IMG/VR virus record: IMGVR_UViG_3300038441_001651
Coordinates: 1 to 64,000 of that record
Strand: one strand, 5' to 3'
Source: a virus
DNA length: 64,000 nucleotides
In this document: positions 8,224-18,600 of the stretch, piece by piece
Numbering within the stretch: position 1 is the stretch's first letter
Layout: each line of letters begins with the position of its first letter
Made by a program: the position numbers and the translations under genes
Notes under the pieces: model-generated
Told to the model about the DNA's origin: nothing
Seen by the model: the letters and a program-made list of their open reading frames with translations, nothing else
Databases searched by the model: none

Positions 8224-8974
8224 TAGGGTATTAGTTGCCCGGGAGTCACGGAGAGCCCCGATGTAGCGCAGGCAACACCTATCAACCGGTTTACCCGTTC
8301 CGGCCAAAAACGGGTCTTTATGGGGATGTAGCTCAGCTGGCAGAGCAGAGAACTTCTAAATCTTGTGTCCCGGGTTCGATCCCCGGCATCTCCACCACAA
8401 ACTACAGCCGAGGGCTGTTTCCCTTAAAAATGCACAATCCCGTAACCGGAACGGAGCGAAAGTGCGAGGAAACAGTCCTCGGGTGCAGTTTGCACCATAA
8501 CCCTATTCATTTATCACTATATGTGGTTCAGGCGTTCAGAAGCCCTGGAATAGGGGGCAAAGATACAATGCGTTTACGCGGTAAGTAAGCCGCACCAATA
8601 GTCGATTCACCATTCGCGATCACGTAAGTAAACGTGCGCCAAGCTGACGCATTTCGCGAAAAACATCTGAATGAGAAACAAAATATTCATCTACGACTGC
8701 GAGTAAGCGGTCTCCGTAAAACATGCGAAGATTCAAAAAGGGCGCTGACAAATCGCCCGATCAAGAAGCCGAAAGAGTAATTTCGCAACAGAAGACAGTT
8801 GTGCGTCTTCTGCGCAGCCGGAAACCGTGTGAAGTGGCGCTTCACCCAGAAAACTCTTTAGCAAGCTGACCGTAAGGAGGTTTGCGGTATGGAGGGTGTT
8901 CTGGAACTGCAGTTGGTCCACCGAAAGGGCAGGGCCGTGGGAAGCTGAGGATCAGCTGCAGTTCCTGTACACCC
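8222..8974 (+). ncRNA. Large structured non-coding RNA enclosing the tRNA (GOLLD-like candidate)
   Basis: About 750 nt have no credible gene but dense complementary arms. Seen directly: GATAGG 8222/CCTATC 8278 with TTGCC/GGCAA inside; ACCCG 8293/CGGGT 8311; a 15-bp stem 8408-8422 with 8468-8482 (one G-U); GTGCA/TGCAC around 8483-8495; CCCTATTC 8501/GAATAGGG 8548; GCGG 8578/CCGC 8590; GGGCG 8740/CGCCC 8754; AGAAGAC 8790/GTCTTCT 8805; GTGAAG 8829/CTTCAC 8840; and a closing helix 894-912 of the 8 kb block with 956-974 (16 pairs around a 3x3 internal loop). Several GNRA-type loops occur. A tRNA lies inside, as in GOLLD RNAs of phages and prophages. The class assignment is inference; the structure is clear. 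Confidence 0.6.
8322..8397 (+). tRNA. tRNA-Arg (anticodon TCT)
   Basis: Full cloverleaf of 76 nt with encoded CCA at 8395-8397. Acceptor GGGGATG/CATCTCC (one G-U), D-stem GCTC/GAGC, anticodon loop CTTCTAA at 8353-8359 giving TCT, T-arm CCGGG-TTCGATC-CCCGG. The base pair at the bottom of the anticodon stem (A8352-A8360) is mismatched. It would read AGA arginine codons, rare in GC-rich hosts. Confidence 0.93.
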
Positions 8975-8993
8975 ACCAACGAAAGGAGCTTTT

Positions 8994-9470
8994 ATGTCCC
9001 AAGATCGTCAAAAAATTGAGAACAATCACACTGTCGCCGCCAGCCTGCGTGAGTTGTCCCAAGCTGTTCTTAACCTGACTGCCGCAAACCAGTGTAAAGC
9101 TGCCGACAAAGTGGCCAACATCATTATTGCTCTGGTCGACAAAACTGAGCTGATCAATGAAGACCGCGAGTCCGTATCTCAGCAAGGCGACCATCAAGCG
9201 GAAGATCACGGCCCCGGTGACGCCACCTTGCTTGAGTCCATCTTCCGCAGCCTGGCCAGCACTGATCTGGCGGCTGAACTGAAAGAAAAGATCATCAGCC
9301 CCGGTGCACCAAGCTCCGCGTGCGACTGTGGGGTGTGCCAACCACAAACCCTGAAAAGCGCCTTGGAACAGGTAGAGGGCGGTGTCGATACCGGTGACCT
9401 GTATATCAACGACAAAGGCCAGGTATACATCAACGGCAATCTGGTGGGTTACGCGGTAATCCGTCGCTAA
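8994..9470 (+). CDS. Hypothetical protein, 158 aa
   Basis: Unrecognised protein beginning MSQDRQKIENNH. The N-terminal third is helical; residues about 105-120 contain a tight cysteine group (SACDCGVCQP) that could bind metal; the C-terminus is beta-like (GDLYINDKGQVYINGNLVG). Strong AAAGGAG precedes ATG 8994. The leader of its mRNA is the closing helix of the structured RNA at 8222-8974, so RNA folding could influence its translation. The stop overlaps the next start (TAATG). Confidence 0.7.
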   Translation: MSQDRQKIENNHTVAASLRELSQAVLNLTAANQCKAADKVANIIIALVDKTELINEDRESVSQQGDHQAEDHGPGDATLLESIFRSLASTDLAAELKEKIISPGAPSSACDCGVCQPQTLKSALEQVEGGVDTGDLYINDKGQVYINGNLVGYAVIRR

Positions 9471-9676
9471 TGCGCGGCATCCGCCTTCTGTTCGGCGTAA
9501 TGCTGGGCATTGGGGCGGTGCTTGCCTTAATCACGACGTTCATTGCTGTAGGGTATGCATTGAAGATCATTGCTGCCCTTGCGGCAGTGCTTGGAGTGTT
9601 TGCCCTGGTGATCTTTCTGGTTTGGGCAGCTATCCGCGAATTCGTGATTGACCCATTGAAAAAGCCCCCTAAATAA
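9470..9676 (+). CDS. Small two-span membrane protein, 68 aa
   Basis: Very hydrophobic 68-residue protein with two membrane segments, about residues 6-30 (LFGVMLGIGAVLALITTFIAVG) and 33-55 (AALAAVLGVFALVIFLVWAA), and a basic proline-rich end DPLKKPPK. Its last codons lie inside the terminator stem. Size and topology resemble small holins or inner-membrane takeover proteins, but there are no lysis genes beside it, so I give no function. Confidence 0.65.
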   Translation: MRGIRLLFGVMLGIGAVLALITTFIAVGYALKIIAALAAVLGVFALVIFLVWAAIREFVIDPLKKPPK

Positions 9677-9688
9677 GGGGGCTTTTTT
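9661..9688. terminator. Bidirectional terminator between replication genes and vRNAP
   Basis: Stem GCCCCCT 9664-9670 with AGGGGGC 9676-9682, flanked by A-run and T-run, so it can stop transcription on both strands. It separates the rightward operon from the leftward vRNAP gene, whose stop begins at 9694. Confidence 0.85.
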
Positions 9689-9691
9689 GTT

Positions 9692-12600
9692 TTACAGCAT
9701 CTTGATTGCCGGCAGCTCTTTGAGGGAGCCGATGAAACCAAGTGCACCATCTTGCATCGGGTTATTGCCGATCTTATTCAGCCAGTTCGAATCCATGACG
9801 GATTGCAGGCCGGAGAAGAAGTTGTCCGCAACACCGAGCATCAAACCGCGTGCTGGGTGTTCCCGTACCAGACGCATGATGACTTTCTGGATTCGGAGGT
9901 AGTACTTGGTGAACATCACTAGACCCATGTCGTTCAGGTACTGCAAAGTACGGTGCGACGGCAGGTCATAGTTCACGAAGCTTTCTTCCGCCAGTTTCAG
10001 TGCATCAGCGTGGCTCAGAGGGTCTTTTACCCGGGTAGTCGCATGCTGGTACAGCGCATAGCGAGCAACCAGGTCAGACAGCTGAGTTGTCTGACTCAGG
10101 AACTTGTACGTGGCGGTGTCGTGGGTCATGTAGACCTGCTTGCCGACAGTACGCACCCAAGCCGGTACCTGCGAGGTGAACCGGTCGAGCTTACGCTCGA
10201 ACTGTGCCTTGTAGGTGTAACGGTCGTCATCAACCTCCACATCTTCCACGATGGTTGGCATCAAGCCAGCATCGATCAGCGGTTTGATCGGGTTACGCGC
10301 CAAACGATCCCGCAATTCCACCAATTCTTGCTCAGCCGGTGCACGGTCAGGGAAGTAGCCTATATCCAGCGCTTGTTGCAGCTGCATCGCACGCTTCGAG
10401 TCTTTGCGGTAATCCAGTGCGCCCTTGATAGCCACAGCATGGTACTGAGCTGCATCGCGCAGAGGAACACCTTCCCATGCCAGCAAAGTCATGTTCGACA
10501 TGATGTTGCCTGCCAGTGTCAGCACGTTCTTGATCACGAGGATGTCTTTCATCTCTTTGACCAAGGCCTGCATGATGTCTTCAGCTTGCCCGACCCGCAG
10601 TGCGGCTTTCGCGCCGAACATTGCTTCAGTGATACCGGTCAGCACCTTTTCCATCAGGTTGCGGTCAGCTGGCAGCACCTGGAAGGCGTTGGTCAGGCTG
10701 AATTTGCGATAGCCCAGGATCAGGTCCAGTTGGTCGGCCGGCACGTACATCGCGTCGTCTTTCCACACTTTCTTGATCTCGCGCTTGGTGCTTTCCGGCA
10801 ACAGGCGATACATCTCAGCAATCTGCGAATCAGCCGAGTCGGCAGACACACGCAGGTAAGAAGCTGGACGTTTGGTGTAGTCAGCCTTGTACTGATCGTA
10901 CAGGGAGCGCACCACGTCAGCGTTCTGGTTTGCCGAGCTGACTTTATCCACGATCTGTCCGGCCAGGACTCCCATCACTTGATCCATCGAATTATCGCGG
11001 TCCAGCAGGACATCGCGGTTGTGTTCGATCATCAGGTGACGGTAGTCCGCAATTCGACCGTCAGGTGCCAGGGTGGGGGCCATGTGGCCACCAGTTGCCT
11101 TGCGTGGGTCGTAGTTCGCACCGCGGGTGAACAGTTCGTCGATTGCCTGGGCTTTCGCTTGGGCAATCTGCTGGCGCATGGCCACGGAAGTGGTCTGGGT
11201 GCCTTGCATCATGTTCAGCGCTTCAGTGACCGGGCTGGAACCTTTGGCTTGCATGCCGGTGAACGACAGGGCACCAGTCAGGATACCCATTTGGCCAGCA
11301 CCACGGCGGGTCATCAGAACACGGTTACCGCCCTTCAGCGCCTTCACGTTTGGGTCCATCTGCAGGCGGGATCCTACGGTGAACCCAGCACGCACATGGG
11401 CTTCTACGTCCTTGGCTTCCACCAGCAAGACTTCGATCTTGTTGTCGTGGATCTCGGGCACGTAGCCGCTCTGTTGTAGGGCCTCGGTACCGTTGAACAG
11501 GTCATCGGTCGATTTCTCTTGCAGGCCCTTGTGGAGCTTCAAAAGGAAGTCAATACCGTTGCCGTCGTCCTGGCGGTTCATCTCGGTGCGCAGAACCTGC
11601 TTGGCGTGGTTCACGTCGGTGTCCGCGCTGTACTCGATACCGTAGACCGCCATCAGCTGATCCAGCACTGGCACCAGGTCCGCAGCCACAGCATTGGCCT
11701 GACCAGCTTTCTTGGTACCGTACATGGCCGCAATGTTGCGGGTGGACAGCATCAGGTTGGCCGAGGTCGAACCGCCCACAACCTTATGGTACGCCAGGTC
11801 TTTGGTCTGGCTGATCATGTACTGGCTGAAACCAGTGAGTGCAGCAACCTGGTTCTCCAGCTCAGTACGGTACGCGGCCATTGCCGAGCGATCTTCCATC
11901 AGGTCGCGCAGACCGGCCACACCTTTGGCTGCAACGATTGCCTGGGCGTTGGTGCGCAGGAGGACCTTGGTCATGGCATCGCGCTGCGGTTGGGTCAGGT
12001 CCTGGCCACCATTGTTGAAGGCAGCGTTCACAGCCGACACGGTGTTCTCAATGACAGCCTTGCGCTCCTGCTCGATGGCTTTGGCGCCCTTGAACAGTTC
12101 GGTAGCCAAGTTGCGGGAGTCGTAGTTGCCGCGCCATTCGGTCAGCAGGCCCATGGCCAAACCATGGCGATTACGTAGCGAAGCATCTCGCACCTTGGTC
12201 ACATGGTCGAGCACGTCATCAAGGCGATCGCCGGCCAGGGTGGACAGGGCCACAGAGGCAGCGCGCGCACCCGGGATACGGGAGTTACGCAGCATCTTGG
12301 ACTGACCCAGGGCGTCCAGCTTCTCGCGCACAGTACCAGCACCGCCGGTGATGTAGGCTTCAGCTTGGTCCATCAGGCCTAGGCGACGGTCTGCAACACG
12401 AGCCTTGCGCTTGGCTTCGATATCTACCAGCTGCTCCACCAGAGTGCTCAGCGCTACGTTGCCGGCCATGCCCGGGGTCACATGCGTGGCCAGGGATGCA
12501 AGGCGGGTCATCAAGCGGCGGAACAGTTCAGTGAGGCGGCTGGCCCACGGCAGCGACTTCAGCTCAACCTCTTGGTTTGCAGTCGAGAAACCAAGGACAT

Positions 12601-15600
12601 GACGGACTTCGGCCGAGGCCAAGCCCAGCGCAGCAAAGCGAGCCAGGTGGTTCGACTTGCCAGCAACCGGGGCAGCCGGGCGGAAGATCAGGTCGTACTT
12701 GGCCTGGGCGATGTCTTTCTCTGCCTGGGTAGCGGTGCTCCACTCGCCTTGCAGGAAGTTGGCCGGTTTCAGGGTAGCTTTCGCCTCCTTGTACAGGTTC
12801 TCCAGGCCTTGGCGAATGAACACAGTTTCCTTGGCGTTCAGCGCATGGGTGACGGTCGCTTCAACCGATTCCAGTACGAAAGCTTCCTGCTGCGACAGGA
12901 TGAACTGGCTGGCTACGGCATCCGAGCTGAATGGCAGTTTCCCGGTGGCCGAAGCCTTCAGGAACACATCCATTGGGGTAATTGCACGGTTGGCCGAGGC
13001 CTGCTCTTTGAATGCGCCGTACGGACCGTAGATAGGCTCGGTCACCGAGGTCAGCAGGTCTTTCAGGTAGGCAACGTGTGCACCGGAAGCTTTGGTGCCC
13101 GGGAGGTTACCCAGCTCTTCGAATACCTGCTCGGCGGTCATGGCGTTGACGTGATCGACGGCATCTTCGTACTTGTGGGTACGGGAAGCGCGGGCATCAC
13201 GCACAGCAGCCGCTTCTTGGAACAGGGCAGCCGAATTGGCAACCAGGTTGGCCAGGCCGTTGTTGTTCGCTGGTTTGTTGTCACCGAACAGCATGGTGGT
13301 CAACTTGCCGATGAACGACTTCAGGCCGTCCAAGAACGAGCGGTTACGCTGTTCTACTTGGATTTGAGCCAGCACATCGCGCTGGAACGCCTGGTTCGTG
13401 AGGCCCCAAGCCAGAAGCTCATGGACGTTCGAGGTAGCGTTGCGGAACTGGGCCGACAGTGCACCGTTGTTGCCGATGTGCTCAGCAGCCTTGGCACGGA
13501 TGGCTTCCAGGTCAGCAACAGCACGACCAATAGCAGTGTTCTTGCCTTCATGGGTATCCACCAGGTTGGCCAGGGCAGCGTGCACCAGTTCGTGGGTCAG
13601 CAGCTCCGGGGTGATCCCCGACTCTACGAACTCAGGCGATTTGATGAACAGTGCCGACGAACCGTTGCGCTGGGCGAACCAACCGCGGGACTTGTCCACA
13701 CCTTCACCGAATGCACCCTCAGGGCCGGTCTCGGCGGTAACGTAGGTCACAGGCATGTTGCTTGGGATGCCTTTGCGGGCCATCTTCAGCACAGTGCGCT
13801 GGAACGGATCCTGGACGTACTCAACCAGCGCGTCGATCAGGTTGTGCGCGGACAGTTTGTTCTGGCTCAGCAGCTGGACGAGGTTCACATCGGACTGCAC
13901 CACTGGTGCGCCGAGTTGGCCCCATACCGACACCTTGCCCACGGTGGCGGCACGAACAGCTTCAACCACTTCAGCAGCTTGGTTTTCCGGCAGGATTTGC
14001 ACGGCATCGGCCAAGGTACGGTTACCCGAAACCATGGAGTCAATGACCTGCTCAACCTGTGGAGTTTGCTCCACGGAAGCCAGGGTGTTCAGCGAAGTGC
14101 TCGGGGCCAGGGTGGTTACCGAGTTGTTCGACAGAACAGCAGACTGGCCAGGCTGATATACAGCCGGATCTACAGCAGCAGCCACATCCAGTTGCTCGGC
14201 GATAGCTTCAGCGGCAGGGTTGAAGGTCGAACCAACTTCCTTCAGCTTGGTGACGGCAGCAGCACGGTCTTCCGGGGTAACCACGTAGGAACCCAGGTCG
14301 GTAGCGTATTGGCCAACGGCCTGCATCTCAGCCAGGATTTCCAGCTTGTCGGTGTCAGCTTGACGCGCAGTCTCGCGGATGGCCACAACCTGGTCGTAAA
14401 CCGAGCCACGTTTACGCTTGGCACGCTCAATAGCCTTCTCGCGCAGCTTCGGTTGGATCCGGGCAGCGAGAGCAGGGTTTTGCATGACACGCGCAGCACC
14501 TTGCAGCACTTCGTCGAACATGGTCGCCATGGCGGTAGCCGACGAGTAGTTCAGCATGGTGTTATAGGTGGCTTTGTTCAGCTCCTGGCCAACCTTAGCC
14601 ACGTTGTTCAGATCCACGCCCAAGGCGTCGTGCACGTTCAGCGCTTCCATGGTTCCGTACACGGCAGACGCAATCGCCGAGTCGCTGGAGTGAATGGAGG
14701 TGATGAATGGCATTACACCCGGATCGATCTCGACAGTGCGGGTCGAGGACACGCGGGAGGAGCCGATACCGTTCATGGTGCCGTCTGGTGCAATGGTGTT
14801 CACCATGTCACCGAATGCGACTTCCTGCTCGAACGGCAGGGACGAATCCAGCTTGCGCTGAGTCTTGGCCATGTACATGCCAGCTTCACGCTGGCCGGCA
14901 GCTGAAGACATCGCAGTCTGTAGGATTGGCGCCATGTCACCCAGGATTGCATCAACCTCAGCCTGTTGGCCTTTGGTCAGGGTACGGATGGCGTTGCCGG
15001 CAGTGTTGCGAGCTACTTCACCGCTGTTGGCTTCGACATGCTCAATCACGCCGTCCCGGACAGCGTTGAAGATCTCGAAAGACATCTGCGCGGTCTGGTT
15101 GATCACGTTGCGGCGAGCAATGAAGGTGGCGTAGGTATCGCCCAGCGCAGCCTCGGTTGGCTGGCCCAGCAGCTCGTAGAACGACTTCTTCAAGGCATTC
15201 TTCTGCACATCGCTCAGCTTGGTTTCAAGTGCACGCTCGTAGCCCATTTGGGTGTCCAGGGCGAGCTTCTTGTTGACCAGCAGCACGTTGACCGCAGTCA
15301 GCAGCTTCTTGGTGGCTTCATTGTCGCGGGCAGCAGCTGCACGCTCAATGCTGTCGTAGGTGGCGTCGATGAAGGCGTCAGCCATACCTTGCACAGCAGT
15401 AGTCGGGTTCGAACCAAACATCAGTGCAGTCAGCGGCTTCTTGATGATGTTCCGGCCTTTGGAGGTCACGGTGTTGTCATCGTTCTTCAGCTGACCGGTG
15501 ATGACCTGCATTGCGTCCAGCATGTTGGTGTTACGACCAACCAGGTTGTTCAGGGCACCGGCAATCGACGACTCGTACAGGTCCAGGTTTCCCATGGCCT

Positions 15601-18600
15601 TGTAGTCGTTGAACTGCACCAGTTGCTCGCCATCCTTGTTCAGCTGACCGAGTTGGAAGAATCCACCTTGGTTCAGGGTGTCATAGCCTTTGGCGCCCAG
15701 CATCAGCAGGGAAAGCATCGGACCGTTGGTCACACCGTCCACTTCACCCATCATTGCGGTGGTGAACGAGGGTTTGCCGTCTTGCTCGGCGATGCGTTGC
15801 TCTGCTAGGGAAACCAGTGCATCAAACGAGTGGAAGTTCTCGCCGGCGGCCTTTACAGCAGCGACGATGGCTTCTTCGTTGGTTGGCGTATCGCTGTCAC
15901 GCAGAACGTCGACCAGTGCGTTGATACCGTCCTGGATAACCGGGGCGGAGATCATTGCATCGTAGCCAGCCAAAACCACGGAGGTAGTGTTGGCTTCGGT
16001 CTTCTTGCCGAACGCCTCCATCACGCGCAGCTTGAAATTGTCCATGCTGGCTTTATCGGCCAGGACAACATCAGCATTCCAGCCAGCCATAGCCAACATG
16101 TGGCGATGGATCTTGGAAGTCTGCGGGTTCACGACGTTGGCGGTCAGACCTACACGCTGAGGTTTCCATACCGAGCGACCGAAGAACAATTCCTGCTCCA
16201 GGCCGTTGGTCGATGGGTCACTGGCCATGGTGTTCACGAAAGCGTCGAAGTTGTCGATCTGTTGGATCAGACCGTCGTTCTTCGCTTCACGGGAAGCCAG
16301 GTTCTCAACGTGAGTTGGGGTATCAGTGGTCGAAACCACACCGCCCATGGCGTACAGCGCCTGTTTGGACAAACGGCCCCACACATGCCACATGTTCTGA
16401 CGAACGACGTGTGCTTTGGCGCCTTCTTTGTCCAGAATCTCCACCAGCCCTTTCGGGATGGCTTGACCAGTACGCTTGGCGAATTGTTGGTTGAATTTGA
16501 CCGGGGTGTAGCTCGGCTCAACACCTTTGGTTTCCACGGACATCAACCGGGCCAGCACAGACTGGGAACCAGTGGAACGCTCGCGGATACGCTTGACGAT
16601 GGGCGCAGGTTCACGCTTACCGTTCACTTCCTGCGAAACCACGCTGTAGAAGGTGTGGGTTACCCGCGGGTTACCTTTTTCACCCGAATTCATCAGCGCT
16701 TGCAGGGTTGTGTCAGCAAGTTGCTTACGCTCCAAGATACCCAGCTCAACCATGGCAGCAAGTGCCCGGGCGCCGACAGAAGCTTCCAGTTTGGACAGCT
16801 CAGCGTTGGTGCCTTGTTGGTTTGGGCGAAGACCCAGGGCTTGGGCAATACGTCCGCCCAGCTGCGATGCCAGCACCGATTCGCGGGTGCCAATCAGAGA
16901 CAAAGTCTGGTACGCAGCAGGCGAGACTTCATCGTCGAGGTCTTTCAACAGGATAGCGTTGATTGCCTCGTCGGAGTTACGCAGTTGGGTTGCGTTTTCA
17001 TTGGCCCACGAGAAGATGCCGAAACTCACGGCAGTTGCCAGGTTCTCGTCGATTTGCCCATCCGCATTTTGGAGGAACTGTGCCATGTCCCGATAGAAAA
17101 AGTCCGGGCGTTTGGCGCGAGTAGCAGTCACTCGGAATTGCTTGCGAACCGCCTGCGCAGAGTATTGCGCGAAGTTGAAGAAGGCGTTCAGGGCGGCCGT
17201 TTGAGGGCCGGACAGTGGATCTTTCTGGTCAAGGAAGTCCTGGACTGTTGCTTCGCCAGCTTTGATGGCGGAAGCAAAGTCTTTGACAGCTACGAGAGGA
17301 CGCAGGCTGGCGTCGGTGTCGTTACCCGATTCCTGGCTGAACAGCTCGGAAACCAAGTTGACGGAGGTGTAGTTGTCGGCAGTCACTGCCACACCAGTTT
17401 GCTCGCCGATTGCGGTGAGCTTGCCCGCGGCACGATCCGTGGCGCTGTCAGCTTGCTCAACCTGGGCCGGGGCCTCTTCTGGTACGACCGCAGCTTCTTG
17501 GTCAGCGGCCGGCGCAGCAGTCTCTTCTACAGCAGGAGCTACCTGTGCAGATTCAACGGCTGGTTCAGCCACAGCTTCAGTTGCTGGGACAATGACTTCA
17601 CCCTGCTCGAAGTCACCCGATTGCACAACCGGGGCAGCAGCAGGAGTTGGAGCAGCGTTTACCAGAGCTTCGAATGCAGCAGCAGTCTTTGCCAGCACAT
17701 CCGCTTCAGCAGCTACACCGTCGCGCAGCCGGAAGGAACGGGCATCAACCACCAGACCACCACGGGCTTTAAGGGCTTGGCCCTTCAAATCCGTTGGACC
17801 CCATTCGCCTTGCTCATTCCGCACGATGTTGATCGACTTGTTGGTGCCCTTCACTTGCTCATAGGCAGTGGTGATAGCGTCCAACTTCGAGACACGACTG
17901 GCGGCGAATGCGCGAATGCCATCGACTTGCGAGCGGGCTGCGTCTTCGTTGCCATTGGCCAGGGCCATACGGATTGCATTGCGATACTGCGGGATACCCT
18001 TGAAACCATCGCCACCAGTGGCAATGTCGGAACGTACGCCGGTAAGGCCTTTCAGGGCGTTGGCTGCCACCTGTGCTTCGCTGAAGAGGCGCATGGCGGT
18101 ACGTTGGCCGACGGACAGGGCTTCGCTCTGTGCAAGAGCATCGGCAACCTGGGTGTCTACGGCTTCAGGATTGGTCATGGTCAGGGTCAGCAAGCGGTCA
18201 GCCGCTTGAACATCACCTGTCTGTGCTTCATTTGCCATGGCTTCAACAGCAGCCGGCTCAGGGCTGGTGTCTACGCGCAGGCGCTCACCTGCTTGTTGTA
18301 CGGCGTCCAGCTGCGACTGCAAACGAGCCAGCTCAGCTTCGTCAGCCTTGCGTTGCTCGGGGGTGTACGACGACACAGCCTCGTGGATTTCACGCATATC
18401 CGCAACTTCAGCTTGGTCAACGCCAGCGGCTTCCATTTGCGAGATCAGCTCACCAATTTGCGCAACGCGCTCAGGCGAGGTGTTATCCAGGCGTGCTTGC
18501 ACCGAAGACAAGTCAGCAGTCAGGTTTTGCTGGATTTCGTCAGCCTGGGCCAGGTTCGCAGCTACATCGGCACCTTCGTTCAACGACATCTGGTGCAGTG

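Noticed and set aside
8235-8588. A 117-codon open frame running through the tRNA
   Set aside because: It crosses the tRNA and several RNA helices, has no ribosome site, and its composition is not protein-like.
8943-8957. AGCTGA-GGA-TCAGCT as a leftward hairpin promoter
   Set aside because: It has the right 3-nt loop, but it shares bases with the closing helix of the structured RNA and no leftward gene follows.
8398-8993. Additional tRNA genes downstream of tRNA-Arg
   Set aside because: No second TTCGA-type T-arm with matching acceptor and anticodon stems was found; the helices there do not form cloverleaves.
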